Numbered from the stretch's first letter, positions 1 to 9,538 are shown. The stretch is DNA of 64,000 nt from Profundibacterium mesophilum KAUST100406-0324 (GCF_009835145.1 NZ_APKE01000036.1:84320-148319); one strand, 5' to 3'. Notes: generated from the sequence alone by a model not told the origin. A program made the numbers and translations.

Positions 1-2
1 CC

Positions 3-41
3 GAGATCTTCGGCATCGAGGAAATAGGCCAAACACTCTGA
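3..41 (+). CDS. possible 3' end of an upstream flagellar gene (partial)
   Basis: The frame starting at base 3 is open from the window edge and reads EIFGIEEIGQTL before a TGA at 39-41. It is only twelve codons, so no family can be assigned. It is listed because the next gene downstream is motA and flagellar operons are usually contiguous. The other two frames also stop soon, so the assignment is weak. Confidence 0.25.
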   Translation, partial: EIFGIEEIGQTL

Positions 42-189
42 ACTCTGCATCGTGTCTTTTCTTCCATAGTCATGGATAATTCAGAAGCTAAACTTGCTCA
101 AACAAGGTTTGGTGTCAATTATATATGAGTTAAACGATTTGATTGATGCACCGCGCCCACATGCCGGCGCTCGAGCACGGGACAGAAGA

Positions 190-1056
190 ATGACGTTGAT
201 CCTCGGTTTGGTAATGGTCTTCGGACTGGTCTTCGGTGGCTTCATGCTGTCGGGGGGAAAAATGGACATCGTGCTCCATGCGCTTCCCTTCGAGGGAATG
301 ATGATCGGCGGCGCGGCACTCGGCGCCTTCGTCATCGCCAACTCCATGTCGGTGGTGAAGAGTTCGGTCGGCGGGATCATGAAGGTGGTGAAGGGCCCCA
401 AGTGGAAGGCGGCCGATTACACGGACCTTCTGAACCTTATGTACGAGATGGCGCGCATCTATAAACAGAAGGGCATCCTCGCGCTCGATGAGCATATCGA
501 GAACCCCAAGGAGAGCAGCATTTTCCAGCGCTATCCGAAGATCCTCAAGGATCACTTCGCGACCGAGCTGATCACCGACAGCTTCCGCATGCTCTCGATG
601 CAGTTCGACGACAAGTACCAGACGGAGGACGTGATCAACCGCAAGATCAAGAAGCACCATCACGAATCGCTCGCCTCGGCCGGCGCGATCCAGACGATGG
701 CCGACGGCCTTCCGGCGATCGGGATCGTGGCGGCCGTCCTCGGGGTCATCAAGACGATGTCCTCGATCGACCAGCCGCCCGAAGTGCTCGGCAAGATGAT
801 CGGCGGCGCCCTGGTCGGCACCTTCCTGGGCGTGTTCCTCGCCTATTGCATGGTGCAGCCCATCTCGGGCCGCCTCAAGCAGATCGAGGACGAGGACGGG
901 ACCTTCTACATGATCATCCGGGACATTTTCGTGGCGATGGTCGCCAACCACCCGCCCAATATCTGCGTCGAGATCGGGCGCGGCAACATCCCCACCACGA
1001 AGCAGCCCGACTTCTACCAGGTCGAAGCGGCGCAAAAGGAACTGCCCGCCGCATGA
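190..1056 (+). CDS. motA: flagellar motor stator protein MotA
   Basis: This 288-residue inner-membrane protein matches MotA, the stator subunit that pairs with MotB to form the ion channel driving flagellar rotation. The N-terminus MTLILGLVMVFGLVFGG forms the first membrane segment. A second hydrophobic stretch follows (MIGGAALGAFVIAN), then a long charged cytoplasmic loop and two more membrane segments. LPAIGIVAAVLGV carries the proline typical of the third segment, and MIGGALVGTFLGVFLAY is the fourth. The frame extends upstream to an ATG at 94, but those 32 residues are polar and unlike MotA, so the ATG at 190 is chosen. Its stop overlaps the next start (ATGA at 1053). No motB lies in the window. 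Confidence 0.93.
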   Translation: MTLILGLVMVFGLVFGGFMLSGGKMDIVLHALPFEGMMIGGAALGAFVIANSMSVVKSSVGGIMKVVKGPKWKAADYTDLLNLMYEMARIYKQKGILALDEHIENPKESSIFQRYPKILKDHFATELITDSFRMLSMQFDDKYQTEDVINRKIKKHHHESLASAGAIQTMADGLPAIGIVAAVLGVIKTMSSIDQPPEVLGKMIGGALVGTFLGVFLAYCMVQPISGRLKQIEDEDGTFYMIIRDIFVAMVANHPPNICVEIGRGNIPTTKQPDFYQVEAAQKELPAA

Positions 1057-1388
1057 TCGCGCGGCATTTCATCGCCGGCGCCGGGGCGCTGATCCTTGCC
1101 GCCGGCATGGCCGGGGCCGCCGGCGACGCAGACCCGAAGGCAAAGGACGGCAAGGGCAAGGCGGATGCGGCTGGGGACGGATCGCCGGCTCTGGGACCGG
1201 GCGCCGTCATCGTCACCATTCCCAAGGCACGCAATCCCCTGCCCCCGGGAATCATCGACGCCATGCGCCTGCGCCTTCTGGAGCGCGCAGGCATCGCGCC
1301 GCCGCCCGATGAAGGCGCGGAAGCCGCAGACGGCGCCGCGCAAAATGATGCAGAGCCTGCGGGCGGCGCGGGTGAGGAGGCGCATTGA
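1053..1388 (+). CDS. small secreted protein in the flagellar operon, function unknown
   Basis: This 111-residue protein starts with a signal peptide (MIARHFIAGAGALILAAGMAGAAG). A Lys/Gly/Asp-rich linker follows, then a short conserved-looking core (VIVTIPKARNPLPPGIIDAM) and an acidic Ala/Pro-rich tail. It overlaps motA by four bases and is itself overlapped by the fliJ-like gene, so it is translationally coupled to motility genes. I do not recognise a family. A periplasmic role near the stator or basal body is inference from position only. Confidence 0.7.
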   Translation: MIARHFIAGAGALILAAGMAGAAGDADPKAKDGKGKADAAGDGSPALGPGAVIVTIPKARNPLPPGIIDAMRLRLLERAGIAPPPDEGAEAADGAAQNDAEPAGGAGEEAH

Positions 1389-1810
1389 CCAGTTCACCCA
1401 AACGGATCGCGGCGCTTGCCCTGCTCGAACGGGTGCGCAGGCACGAAATGGAGGATGACAGCCGCGCGCTCGCCACCTTGCGCGGCGAGATCGCCGAGCT
1501 GACGGATCGCGGCCGCGCGCTGGAGGGCGAGTTGCACCGCGAAGCGCATGCCGCGGGCATCGAATCGGCCGCCTACCTGGGAGATTACATCCGCGCGGTC
1601 CGCGCCACGCTCGCAGGGTACGAGGCCCGCATCTCGCAGATCACGCCAGAGGCGGACCGCCTGGAGACGGCGGTGATGGAGCGGTTCAGGGAGATCAAGA
1701 CCTTCCAGTCCGTTCGTCTCGCGGGTCTCGCCGCCAATGCCGCCGCCCGCGACAAGCTCGAGGCGGATGCGCAATCCGAGATGGTCCTGCTGAGGTGGAA
1801 ACGCGGCTGA
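1385..1810 (+). CDS. fliJ: FliJ-like flagellar export coiled-coil protein
   Basis: This 141-residue protein is almost entirely charged helix without a signal peptide or membrane segment. Heptad-like stretches (LATLRGEIAELTDRGRALEGE; ETAVMERFREIKTFQSVRLAG) and the size fit FliJ, the general chaperone and stalk of the flagellar type III export ATPase. The start is TTG in the overlap TTGA with the previous stop, an arrangement that recurs in this window. FliJ is poorly conserved, so the call rests on length, coiled coil and operon position. Another flagellar coiled-coil protein is possible. Confidence 0.6.
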   Translation: MTSSPKRIAALALLERVRRHEMEDDSRALATLRGEIAELTDRGRALEGELHREAHAAGIESAAYLGDYIRAVRATLAGYEARISQITPEADRLETAVMERFREIKTFQSVRLAGLAANAAARDKLEADAQSEMVLLRWKRG

Positions 1811-1818
1811 GGCCGGTG

Positions 1819-1848
1819 GGATCCGGGGCGGCGCACCGCCCCGGATCC
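1819..1848. terminator. strong hairpin between convergent operons
   Basis: A perfect 13-base-pair stem (GGATCCGGGGCGG at 1819-1831 with its complement at 1836-1848) closes a CGCA loop. It sits between the end of the fliJ-like gene (1810) and the end of the convergent glpV (1855). There is no T tract on either side, so it is likely a bidirectional terminator or 3'-end-stabilising hairpin. Confidence 0.8.
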
Positions 1849-1854
1849 GTCAGG

Positions 1855-3564
1855 TCACTTCCAGGACTGGATCAGCTCGTCATAGCCGATCGTCTCGGGC
1901 TCGGGCTCCTCGTTGTCGAGCTTCGCCTTCGGCGCGCCAGGCTGCTCGAGCCAGTAGGACGCCTCGCGCTCCTCGTTCATCACCGGGCCAAGCTCCCCCT
2001 GGATACCGGCGCGCTCGAGTCGTTCGAGAACCTTCTCCTGCTCGGCGCAGAGGTTGTCGAGAGCCTCCTGCGCGCTCTTGGCACCCGAGGACGCATCCCC
2101 GATATTCTGCCACCACAGCTGCGCCAGCTTGGGGTAGTCGGGGATATTGGTGCCGGTGGGCGACCACTGGACACGCGCCGGCGAGCGGTAGAACTCGACA
2201 AGACCGCCGAGCTTCTCGGCCCGGTCGGTGAAGCTGTCATGCTGGATCGTGGATTCGCGGATGAAGGTCAGGCCGGTATGGCTCTTTTCGACGTCCACGG
2301 TCTTGGAGGTGACGAACTGCGCGTAGAGCCATGCGGCCTTGGCGCGATCGGCGGGCGTGCTCTCCATGAGCGTCCAGGACCCGGCATCCTGGTAGCCGAC
2401 CTTCATTCCCTCTTCCCAATAGGCGCCATGCGGGCTCGGAGCCATGCGCCACTTGGGCGTGCCATCCTCGTTGAGAACGGCATCGGCACCCTCGCCCACC
2501 ATGTCCGCGGTAAAGGCCGTGTACCAGAACATCTGCTGCGCGACATTGCCCTGCGCGGGAACGGGTCCTGCCTCGCCGAAGGTCATGCCGGCGGCGGCGG
2601 GGGGCGAATACTCGTTCAGCCACTTGGTGTATTTCTCGATCGCGTAGACCGCGGCCGGGGAGTTGGTCGCGCCGCCGCGTGCCACGCAGGAGCCGACCGG
2701 CTGGCTGTTCTCGTTGACGCGCACGCCCCATTCGTCGACCGGCAGGCCGTTCGGCTCGCCCTTGTCGCCCATGCCGGCCATCGACATCCATGCATCGGTG
2801 AAGCGCCAGCCGAGGCTGGGGTCCTTCTTGCCGTAATCCATGTTGCCATAGACCGTCTGGCCGTCGATTTCGCGGCCGGTGAAGAACTCGGCAATGTCCT
2901 CATAGGCCGACCAGTTGACCGGAACGCCCAGATCGTAGCCGTATTTCTCCTTGAACTCGGCCTGGATCTCCTCGTCGTTGAACCAGTCGTAGCGGAACCA
3001 GTAGAGGTTCGCGAATTGCTGATCGGGGAGCTGGTAGAGCTTGTCGTCGGGGCCGGTGGTGAATTCGAGCCCGATGAAATCTTCCAGGTCGAGCGTCGGC
3101 GAGGTCACGTCCGCACCCTCGTTCGCCATCCAGTCGGTCAGGTTGCGCGCCTGCTTGTAGCGCCAATGCGTCCCGATCAGGTCGCTGTCGTTGACATAGG
3201 CGTCGTAGATGTTCTCGCCGGACTGCATCTGCGTCTGCAGCTTCTCGACGACATCGCCCTCGCCGATCAGATCATGCGTGATGTTGATGCCGGTGATCGC
3301 GGTGAAGGCGGGGGCAAGGACGTTGGCCTCGTATTCATGCGTGGTGATGGTCTCCGACACGACGCGGATATCCATGCCCTTGAACGGCTCGGCGGCATCG
3401 ATGAAGAACTGCATCTCGGCTTCCTGCTCTTCGCGTGTGAGCGTCGAGCGTTCGATCTCGGAATCGAGGAATTGCTGTGCCTCTTCCATGCCCGCGAATG
3501 CCGGCGCGGCCACCAGCCCGAGCGCGAGCGCGCAGGCCGTGGTCGATCTGAGTTTCAGGTCCAT
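1855..3564 (-). CDS. glpV: glycerol ABC transporter substrate-binding protein
   Basis: This is a 569-residue periplasmic binding protein with signal peptide MDLKLRSTTACALALGLVAAPAFA. Its size and low similarity to sugar-binding proteins fit GlpV of the rhizobial glpSTPQUV glycerol system. The six-gene context (two ATPases, two permeases, DUF2160 protein, DeoR regulator) supports that. GGGAGGA lies seven bases upstream of the chosen ATG. A 65-base gap separates it from the DUF2160 gene. The in-frame extension upstream to 4041 would read through that gene and is rejected. The last gene of an ABC operon is often the most abundant product, and the hairpin at 1819-1848 may protect this end. Confidence 0.88.
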   Translation of the reverse strand: MDLKLRSTTACALALGLVAAPAFAGMEEAQQFLDSEIERSTLTREEQEAEMQFFIDAAEPFKGMDIRVVSETITTHEYEANVLAPAFTAITGINITHDLIGEGDVVEKLQTQMQSGENIYDAYVNDSDLIGTHWRYKQARNLTDWMANEGADVTSPTLDLEDFIGLEFTTGPDDKLYQLPDQQFANLYWFRYDWFNDEEIQAEFKEKYGYDLGVPVNWSAYEDIAEFFTGREIDGQTVYGNMDYGKKDPSLGWRFTDAWMSMAGMGDKGEPNGLPVDEWGVRVNENSQPVGSCVARGGATNSPAAVYAIEKYTKWLNEYSPPAAAGMTFGEAGPVPAQGNVAQQMFWYTAFTADMVGEGADAVLNEDGTPKWRMAPSPHGAYWEEGMKVGYQDAGSWTLMESTPADRAKAAWLYAQFVTSKTVDVEKSHTGLTFIRESTIQHDSFTDRAEKLGGLVEFYRSPARVQWSPTGTNIPDYPKLAQLWWQNIGDASSGAKSAQEALDNLCAEQEKVLERLERAGIQGELGPVMNEEREASYWLEQPGAPKAKLDNEEPEPETIGYDELIQSWK

Positions 3565-3629
3565 GATGTCCTCCCATTGATGAACCAGGGTTGGGCGGCG
3601 GGCATTTTCACCCGTCCGCCCGGTCGATG

Positions 3630-3902
3630 CTATACCCAGCGGAAGACCGCCGCGGCATAGATAAGGCAGGCCAGCAGCGCCCAGGGCTGCGGGCCGATCT
3701 CGAAACCCAGCCAGGCTAGGTTGATGAATGCACTGCCCAGAAGGGTGATGAACAGCCGGTCGCCGCGCGTCGTCTCGATCCTCAGGATGCCGGTGCGCGG
3801 CGTCTCGGGATAACGGATCGCCAGCACGGTGAAGATCACCAGCAGCGCGGCGATGACGGCGAAGAAGATCGCGGTCGGTGTGGTCCATGCCATCCAGCTC
3901 AT
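3630..3902 (-). CDS. glpU: DUF2160 small membrane protein of the glycerol transporter
   Basis: This 90-residue protein starts MSWMAWTTPTAIFF and has about three membrane segments: IFFAVIAALLVIFTVLAI, LFITLLGSAFINLAWLG and WALLACLIYAAAVF. It matches DUF2160 (GlpU-like) proteins that accompany glp-type glycerol ABC transporters. A GGAGGAG ribosome site precedes the ATG. The ATG overlaps the stop of the upstream cysteine-repeat gene (TAATG at 3902). Its role in the transporter is not known to me. Confidence 0.8.
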   Translation of the reverse strand: MSWMAWTTPTAIFFAVIAALLVIFTVLAIRYPETPRTGILRIETTRGDRLFITLLGSAFINLAWLGFEIGPQPWALLACLIYAAAVFRWV

Positions 3903-4333
3903 TACTGCAAACTCCTCCAAGCTTGGATTTGCTGGTCTTGGCAATAGGCGACCATACGGTAATCGTTGCCCCATTTTTCGCGACATGTTGCCAAAATCGT
4001 TCCGGAGATCTGATCCGGAACGTCGTCGACTGGAGTATCAAGGCTGTTGGAAGCAGATACCTGTTGCTCGATGCAATATTCGACCATCCTGTAATCCTTT
4101 ACCCACTTGCTGTCGCAGCCAATTATAATGGTCCGCAAAGTTTCGGAGCTTTCAGCCTGAAGGCGAAACTGATCTACCACACCTGCCGCACTGCGTTGCT
4201 GATCGCGGCAGTATGTAGCCATTTGAAAATCATTCCCCCATTTCTCGTCACATTGAGAGACTATAGCTTTGTCGTCGAAAGCGTATCCCGTTGAGGCTAC
4301 GAGCATGAACAGGGTGACTAGCAAGGGTTTCAT
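3902..4333 (-). CDS. secreted protein with three cysteine-pair repeats, inserted in the glycerol operon
   Basis: This 143-residue protein has a signal peptide (MKPLLVTLFMLVASTGYA) and then three copies of a motif. The pattern is C-x3-W-x3-D-[YF]-x-M-x2-Y-C-x2-QQ. The cysteine pairs are at residues 28/42, 73/87 and 117/131, always 13 residues apart, with a repeat period of about 44. Each pair could form a disulfide across a helical turn. It starts inside the stop of glpQ (TGATG) and ends inside the start of the DUF2160 gene (TAATG). The DNA is visibly AT-richer than its neighbours, which suggests acquisition. I do not recognise a named family. A periplasmic or extracellular location is inferred. 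Confidence 0.8.
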   Translation of the reverse strand: MKPLLVTLFMLVASTGYAFDDKAIVSQCDEKWGNDFQMATYCRDQQRSAAGVVDQFRLQAESSETLRTIIIGCDSKWVKDYRMVEYCIEQQVSASNSLDTPVDDVPDQISGTILATCREKWGNDYRMVAYCQDQQIQAWRSLQ

Positions 4334-5223
4334 CACACCCTCCCCAGGGCGAAGCCCTTGGCGATGTAGTTGCGGACGAAGTAGATCACCAAGGCCCCCG
4401 GCACGATGGTCAGCACGCCGGCGGCGGCCAGCACGCCCCAGTCGAGCCCCGAGGCCGACACCGTGCGGGTCATCGTGGCGGCGATGGGCTTGGCATCGAT
4501 ACTGGTCAGCGTGCGCGACAGAAGCAGCTCGACCCAGGAGAACATGAAGCAGAAGAAGGCGGCGACCCCGATGCCGCTCGCGATCAGCGGAGTGAAGATG
4601 CGGATGAAGAAGCGCCCGAACGAGTAGCCGTCGATATAGGCCGTCTCGTCGATCTCGCGGGGCACGCCGCGCATGAACCCCTCGAGGATCCAGACCGCGA
4701 GCGGCACGTTGAAGAGCGTATGGGCCAGCGCCACGGCGATATGCGTGTCGAAGAGATTGACGCTGGAATAAAGCTGGAAGAACGGCAGGGCGAAGACCGC
4801 CGGCGGTGCCATCCGGTTGGTGAGCAGCCAGAAGAACAGGTGCTTGTCGCCCAGGAAATTGTAGCGCGAGAAGGCATAGGCCGCGGGAAGCGCGACGAGA
4901 AGCGAGATCACCGTGTTCATCGTTACGTAGATGATCGAGTTGACGTAGCCCATGTACCATGACGGGTCCGTCAGGATCTTCGCGTAATTGGCGAAGGTCA
5001 GATCGCGCGGCCAGAGCGAGAAGGTGCCCAGGATCTCGGCATTCGTCTTCAGGCTCATGTTGATGAGCCAGTAGATCGGCAGCATCAGGAAGAGCAGGTA
5101 GAGACCCATCACGATCGCCGATCCCGAGGGACGCAAACGGCGGCGCGTCCGGGCCTCGGTGCGGGTGGGTGCAAGGTTCTCCGGGATCGATGCGGCGCCC
5201 GGTGCTGCTTTGCTCTCGCTCAT
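4333..5223 (-). CDS. glpQ: glycerol ABC transporter permease (GlpQ-like)
   Basis: This 296-residue protein has six membrane segments. The cytoplasmic EAA-type loop (VPREIDETAYIDGYSFGRFF) contacts the ATPases. It belongs to the MalG-like permeases of carbohydrate ABC importers. It overlaps glpP by ATGA at 5223 and the downstream cysteine-repeat gene at 4333. With glpP it forms the membrane pore of the predicted glycerol importer. Assignment to glycerol rather than a sugar rests on the operon pattern. Confidence 0.87.
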   Translation of the reverse strand: MSESKAAPGAASIPENLAPTRTEARTRRRLRPSGSAIVMGLYLLFLMLPIYWLINMSLKTNAEILGTFSLWPRDLTFANYAKILTDPSWYMGYVNSIIYVTMNTVISLLVALPAAYAFSRYNFLGDKHLFFWLLTNRMAPPAVFALPFFQLYSSVNLFDTHIAVALAHTLFNVPLAVWILEGFMRGVPREIDETAYIDGYSFGRFFIRIFTPLIASGIGVAAFFCFMFSWVELLLSRTLTSIDAKPIAATMTRTVSASGLDWGVLAAAGVLTIVPGALVIYFVRNYIAKGFALGRV

Positions 5224-6095
5224 CACCTGCCGTCCCTTTTGTCGAGATTGGTCATTACCGTGTAGAAAACCCAGGAGATCAGCAGGATGACAAGGAAATA
5301 CATCAGACTGAACGCGGCGGCGGGACCGAGGTCGAACTGTCCGAGTGCCATTTTCACAAGGTCGATCGAGAGGAAGGTGGTGGCATTGCCCGGACCGCCG
5401 CCGGTGACCACGAAAGGCTCGGTGTAGATCATGAAACTGTCCATGAAGCGCAGCAGGATGGCAATCATCAACACGCCCATCATCTTGGGCAGCTCGATGT
5501 AGCGGAACACCTTCCAGCGGCTCGCCTGGTCGATCTTTGCCGCCTGGTAATAGGCGTCGGGAATGGATTGCAGGCCGGCATAGGCCAGAAGCGCGACGAG
5601 CGAGGTCCAGTGCCACACATCCATCACGATGACGGTGGTCCAGGCGGCGATGAAATCCTGCGTGTAGTTGTAGGAGATGCCCAGCTTGTCGAGCGTGTAG
5701 CCCAGAAGACCGATATCCACCCGGCCGAAGATTTGCCAGATCGTGCCCACCACGTTCCACGGGATCAGCAGCGGCAGGGACATGACGACCAGACAGAACG
5801 AGGCCCAGAAACCCTTTTTCGGCATGTTGAGCGCGACGAAGACACCAAGCGGCACCTCGATGGCGAGGATGATCGCCGAGAAGGCCAGTTGCCGCCCGAG
5901 CGCGTTCCACATGCGCTCGCTCTCGAGCATCTCGCGGAACCACTCGAGGCCCGCCCAGAAGAACTCGTTGTTCCCGAACGTGTCCTGCACCGAGTAGTTC
6001 ACCACCGTCATCAGCGGGATCACCGCCGAGAAGGCAACCAGGATAAGGACCGGCAGAACGAGGAACCATGCCCGCTGATTGGTCGTCTTGTTCAT
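5223..6095 (-). CDS. glpP: glycerol ABC transporter permease (GlpP-like)
   Basis: This 290-residue MalF-like permease has six membrane segments and an EAA loop (IPDAYYQAAKIDQASRWKVF). The ATG at 6095 overlaps the glpT stop (TGATG). A GTG one codon upstream is also possible. It pairs with GlpQ. The surrounding glp gene set indicates glycerol as substrate. Confidence 0.87.
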   Translation of the reverse strand: MNKTTNQRAWFLVLPVLILVAFSAVIPLMTVVNYSVQDTFGNNEFFWAGLEWFREMLESERMWNALGRQLAFSAIILAIEVPLGVFVALNMPKKGFWASFCLVVMSLPLLIPWNVVGTIWQIFGRVDIGLLGYTLDKLGISYNYTQDFIAAWTTVIVMDVWHWTSLVALLAYAGLQSIPDAYYQAAKIDQASRWKVFRYIELPKMMGVLMIAILLRFMDSFMIYTEPFVVTGGGPGNATTFLSIDLVKMALGQFDLGPAAAFSLMYFLVILLISWVFYTVMTNLDKRDGR

Positions 6096-7177
6096 CACAC
6101 GCGCTCCTGCTGCGGCGCCACGCGCCAGTCGTCGGCATAGACGTTCACGCCTGCGGGATCGAACTGGATGCCCGTCTCGCCGCTTGCGATTTCAGCATCC
6201 TCGGGAACGATCGCGTCGATCCGGCCCGCTTCGCTGTCGAGCCTGACGATCTTGTGACGCCCCACATCCTCGACGCGCAGCACCCGTCCCGGCAGCCCAT
6301 CGCTGCCCGACAGGCGAACGAATTCGGGGCGCACGCCGATCTGCGTGCGGCCCGCCGGCGCGCCGTAGCCCGCCCCGAGCGGCACCGTGGTGCCGGCGAT
6401 CCGGGCCGCCGCGCCGTCGATTTTCGCATCCATCAGGTTCATTCCCGGCGAGCCGATGAAATAGCCCACGAAGGTATGCGCCGGGCGTTCGAAAAGCTCC
6501 TGCGGCGTGCCGATCTGCACCACGCGTCCGTCATGCATGACCACGACCTTGTCGGCGAAGGTCAGCGCTTCCGTCTGGTCATGGGTCACGTAGATCATCG
6601 TATGGCCGAACTCGTGATGCAGGCTCTTGAGCTGCGTGCGCAGCTCCCATTTCATGTGCGGATCGATCACGGTCAGCGGCTCGTCGAACAGAAGCGCGTT
6701 CACGTCCTCGCGCACCATGCCGCGCCCGAGGCTGATCTTCTGCTTGGCATCGGCGGTCAGCCCGCGCGCCTTGTGATCGAGCTCGGCCTCCATGCCGATC
6801 ATCGTGGCGATCTGGTTGACGCGCTCGGCCACGTAGTTGGGATCGGCCCCGCGGTTGCGCAGCGGGAAGGCGAGATTGTCGCGCACGCTCATCGTGTCGT
6901 AGACGACGGGAAACTGGAACACCTGCGCGATGTTGCGCTCGGCGGTCGAGGTCGCGGTCACGTCCCGCCCGTCGAAGAGGATCCGTCCCTGGCTGGGATG
7001 CACGAGGCCGGAGATGATGTTGAGCAGGGTCGACTTGCCGCAACCGGATGCCCCCAGCAAGGCGTAGGCCTCGCCGTCGACCCAGTCGTGGTTGAGTTCC
7101 TTGAGTGCATAATCGTCCTCCCCCGCCGGATTGGCGAGGTAGGAATGGGCGAGGTTGTCCAACGTGATCTTCGCCAT
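6095..7177 (-). CDS. glpT: glycerol ABC transporter ATP-binding protein (GlpT-like), degenerate signature motif
   Basis: This 360-residue ABC ATPase has Walker A GASGCGKST, Walker B ALLFDEPLTVIDP, the switch histidine in YVTHDQTEA, and a C-terminal TOBE-type regulatory domain. The signature that normally reads LSGGQ is LTADAKQK here, while the partner GlpS keeps LSGGQ. The pair is therefore likely an asymmetric ATPase with one canonical and one degenerate site. It follows glpS with one intervening base and overlaps glpP. Confidence 0.87.
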   Translation of the reverse strand: MAKITLDNLAHSYLANPAGEDDYALKELNHDWVDGEAYALLGASGCGKSTLLNIISGLVHPSQGRILFDGRDVTATSTAERNIAQVFQFPVVYDTMSVRDNLAFPLRNRGADPNYVAERVNQIATMIGMEAELDHKARGLTADAKQKISLGRGMVREDVNALLFDEPLTVIDPHMKWELRTQLKSLHHEFGHTMIYVTHDQTEALTFADKVVVMHDGRVVQIGTPQELFERPAHTFVGYFIGSPGMNLMDAKIDGAAARIAGTTVPLGAGYGAPAGRTQIGVRPEFVRLSGSDGLPGRVLRVEDVGRHKIVRLDSEAGRIDAIVPEDAEIASGETGIQFDPAGVNVYADDWRVAPQQERV

Positions 7178-7178
7178 G

Positions 7179-8267
<1,089 letters not shown>

Positions 8268-8746
8268 TGCCCTGCTCTCCCAATCGCGCGGTTGCCGCTC
8301 GCGGCCCCCGCGCCTGTCCATGCATCCGGCCAGCCGGCCCGTTCCATCGTCGCCTCGCGCCCCGCCCGCTCCCTCGTTGCGACATGGCGCGGCACGGCAC
8401 CGCGCAAGAGGGCGGCCCGCGATCCTCCACAACAGGGGTAATCCCGCCAAAGGCGATCGATCAAGGCCTTGCTTCGCGTCACCCCGCGATGGGGGCCCAG
8501 AACGCCGGGGCGGCGGATCACCGCCGGGCTGCGCAGAGGGCCGTGCAAGACACATGCCGCCGCGCCCCGATCCACACGCTCCGTCATCGCGATCGCCCCC
8601 GGCCCGAAACTCGCGGCAATCGACCATAACATATTCGTTATGGCAACATTTATCTTCCTTTCCTTTCGTTTAACGCGGCATCGCTCTTGCCTTGCGATCC
8701 CTCCTGCCGTTCTATGCCTGCGAGACGGGCATTCGACGGGGGCCGG
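8268..8746. other. 479-base divergent intergenic region between glpS and glpR
   Basis: No convincing gene is seen. The first about 350 bases are GC-rich and carry open frames on both strands, but their arginine/proline-rich products look like noise. The AT-richer part from about 8611 to 8680 holds an inverted repeat and a TTTCGTTT motif, listed separately. Promoters for both glpS (minus) and glpR (plus) should lie here. Confidence 0.6.
8624..8643. promoter_or_regulatory. inverted repeat CCATAAC-N6-GTTATGG, candidate GlpR operator
   Basis: CCATAAC (8624-8630) and GTTATGG (8637-8643) are exact complements around ATATTC. The element lies in the only AT-rich stretch between the divergent glpS and glpR genes. 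A second possible half-site, TTTCGTTT, is at 8664-8671; TTTCG-type repeats occur in DeoR-family operators. Binding by GlpR is inferred. Confidence 0.45.
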
Positions 8747-9538
8747 ATGAGCCTGGGTTTTCGACAATCCGACATTCTCGAGATCGCCCGGCGCGAGGGC
8801 AAGGTCACCGTGGACGGGCTCGCCGAGCAGTTCGGGGTCACGGTCCAGACGATCCGCCGCGACCTGAGCGAACTTGCCGATGCGGGGCATATTTCGCGGG
8901 TGCATGGCGGTGCCATCCTGAGCTCCGGCACGACCAACCTGGGATACGAGGATCGGCGCGCGCTGCACGAGGCGGCCAAGGAAGCGATCGCGGCGCGCTG
9001 CGCGGAGCAGATCCCCGACGGCGCCGCGCTGTTCCTGAGCATCGGCACCAGCACGGAGGCGGTGGCACGCGCGCTCTCCGGACATCGCGGATTGCTGGTC
9101 GTGACCAACAACATGAACGTGGCGCATATCCTCGCCGGCCATGCCCGGGCCGAGGTGATCGTCACGGGCGGCACGCTGCGTCCGCATGATGGCGGGCTGA
9201 CGGGCGGGCTGACGAATGCCGCGATCCGGCAGTTCAGGTTCGACATCGCGGTGATCGGATGCTCGGCGCTCGATCCCGGGGGGGATCTTCTGGATTTCGA
9301 TCATCAGGAGGTCGAGGCCGGCCAGACGATCCTCGCCCATGCGCGGCGCAGCTTCCTTGTGGCCGACCATTCCAAATTCTCGCGCGCCGCGCCCGTGCGC
9401 ATCGCCTCGCTTCGTGACATCGACCGCTTCTTCACCGATCTGCCGCCTCCCGCCCCGCTGCCGCGGCTCTGCGCGCAATGGCGCACGGAGATCGTCACCG
9501 CGGGATCGGAGGAGGCCCCGGCGGGGCCCGCTTCCTGA
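8747..9538 (+). CDS. glpR: DeoR-family transcriptional regulator, GlpR-like
   Basis: This 263-residue regulator has the DeoR N-terminal helix-turn-helix (QSDILEIARREGKVTVDGLAEQFGVTVQTIRRDL, residues about 6-40). The DeoRC sugar-phosphate sensor domain contains IGTSTEAVARAL and FLVADHSKF. It is divergent from the glycerol transporter operon and likely represses it, with glycerol-3-phosphate as the expected effector. The start at ATG 8747 follows a G-rich stretch; an in-frame ATG at 8714 is a less likely alternative. No glpD or glpK accompanies it here, which is unusual. Confidence 0.85.
   Translation: MSLGFRQSDILEIARREGKVTVDGLAEQFGVTVQTIRRDLSELADAGHISRVHGGAILSSGTTNLGYEDRRALHEAAKEAIAARCAEQIPDGAALFLSIGTSTEAVARALSGHRGLLVVTNNMNVAHILAGHARAEVIVTGGTLRPHDGGLTGGLTNAAIRQFRFDIAVIGCSALDPGGDLLDFDHQEVEAGQTILAHARRSFLVADHSKFSRAAPVRIASLRDIDRFFTDLPPPAPLPRLCAQWRTEIVTAGSEEAPAGPAS

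Noticed and set aside
94..189. N-terminal extension of MotA from ATG 94
   Set aside because: The 32 added residues are polar and end in RARDRR, unlike MotA, which starts with a membrane segment at ATG 190.
1795..3660. 621-codon frame antisense to glpV
   Set aside because: It crosses the terminator hairpin and shows no domain, while the opposite strand has a clear binding protein with signal peptide and ribosome site.
8268..8629. Open frames on both strands upstream of glpS
   Set aside because: Products are Arg/Pro/Ala-rich without domain similarity or good ribosome sites. They are treated as non-coding leader.
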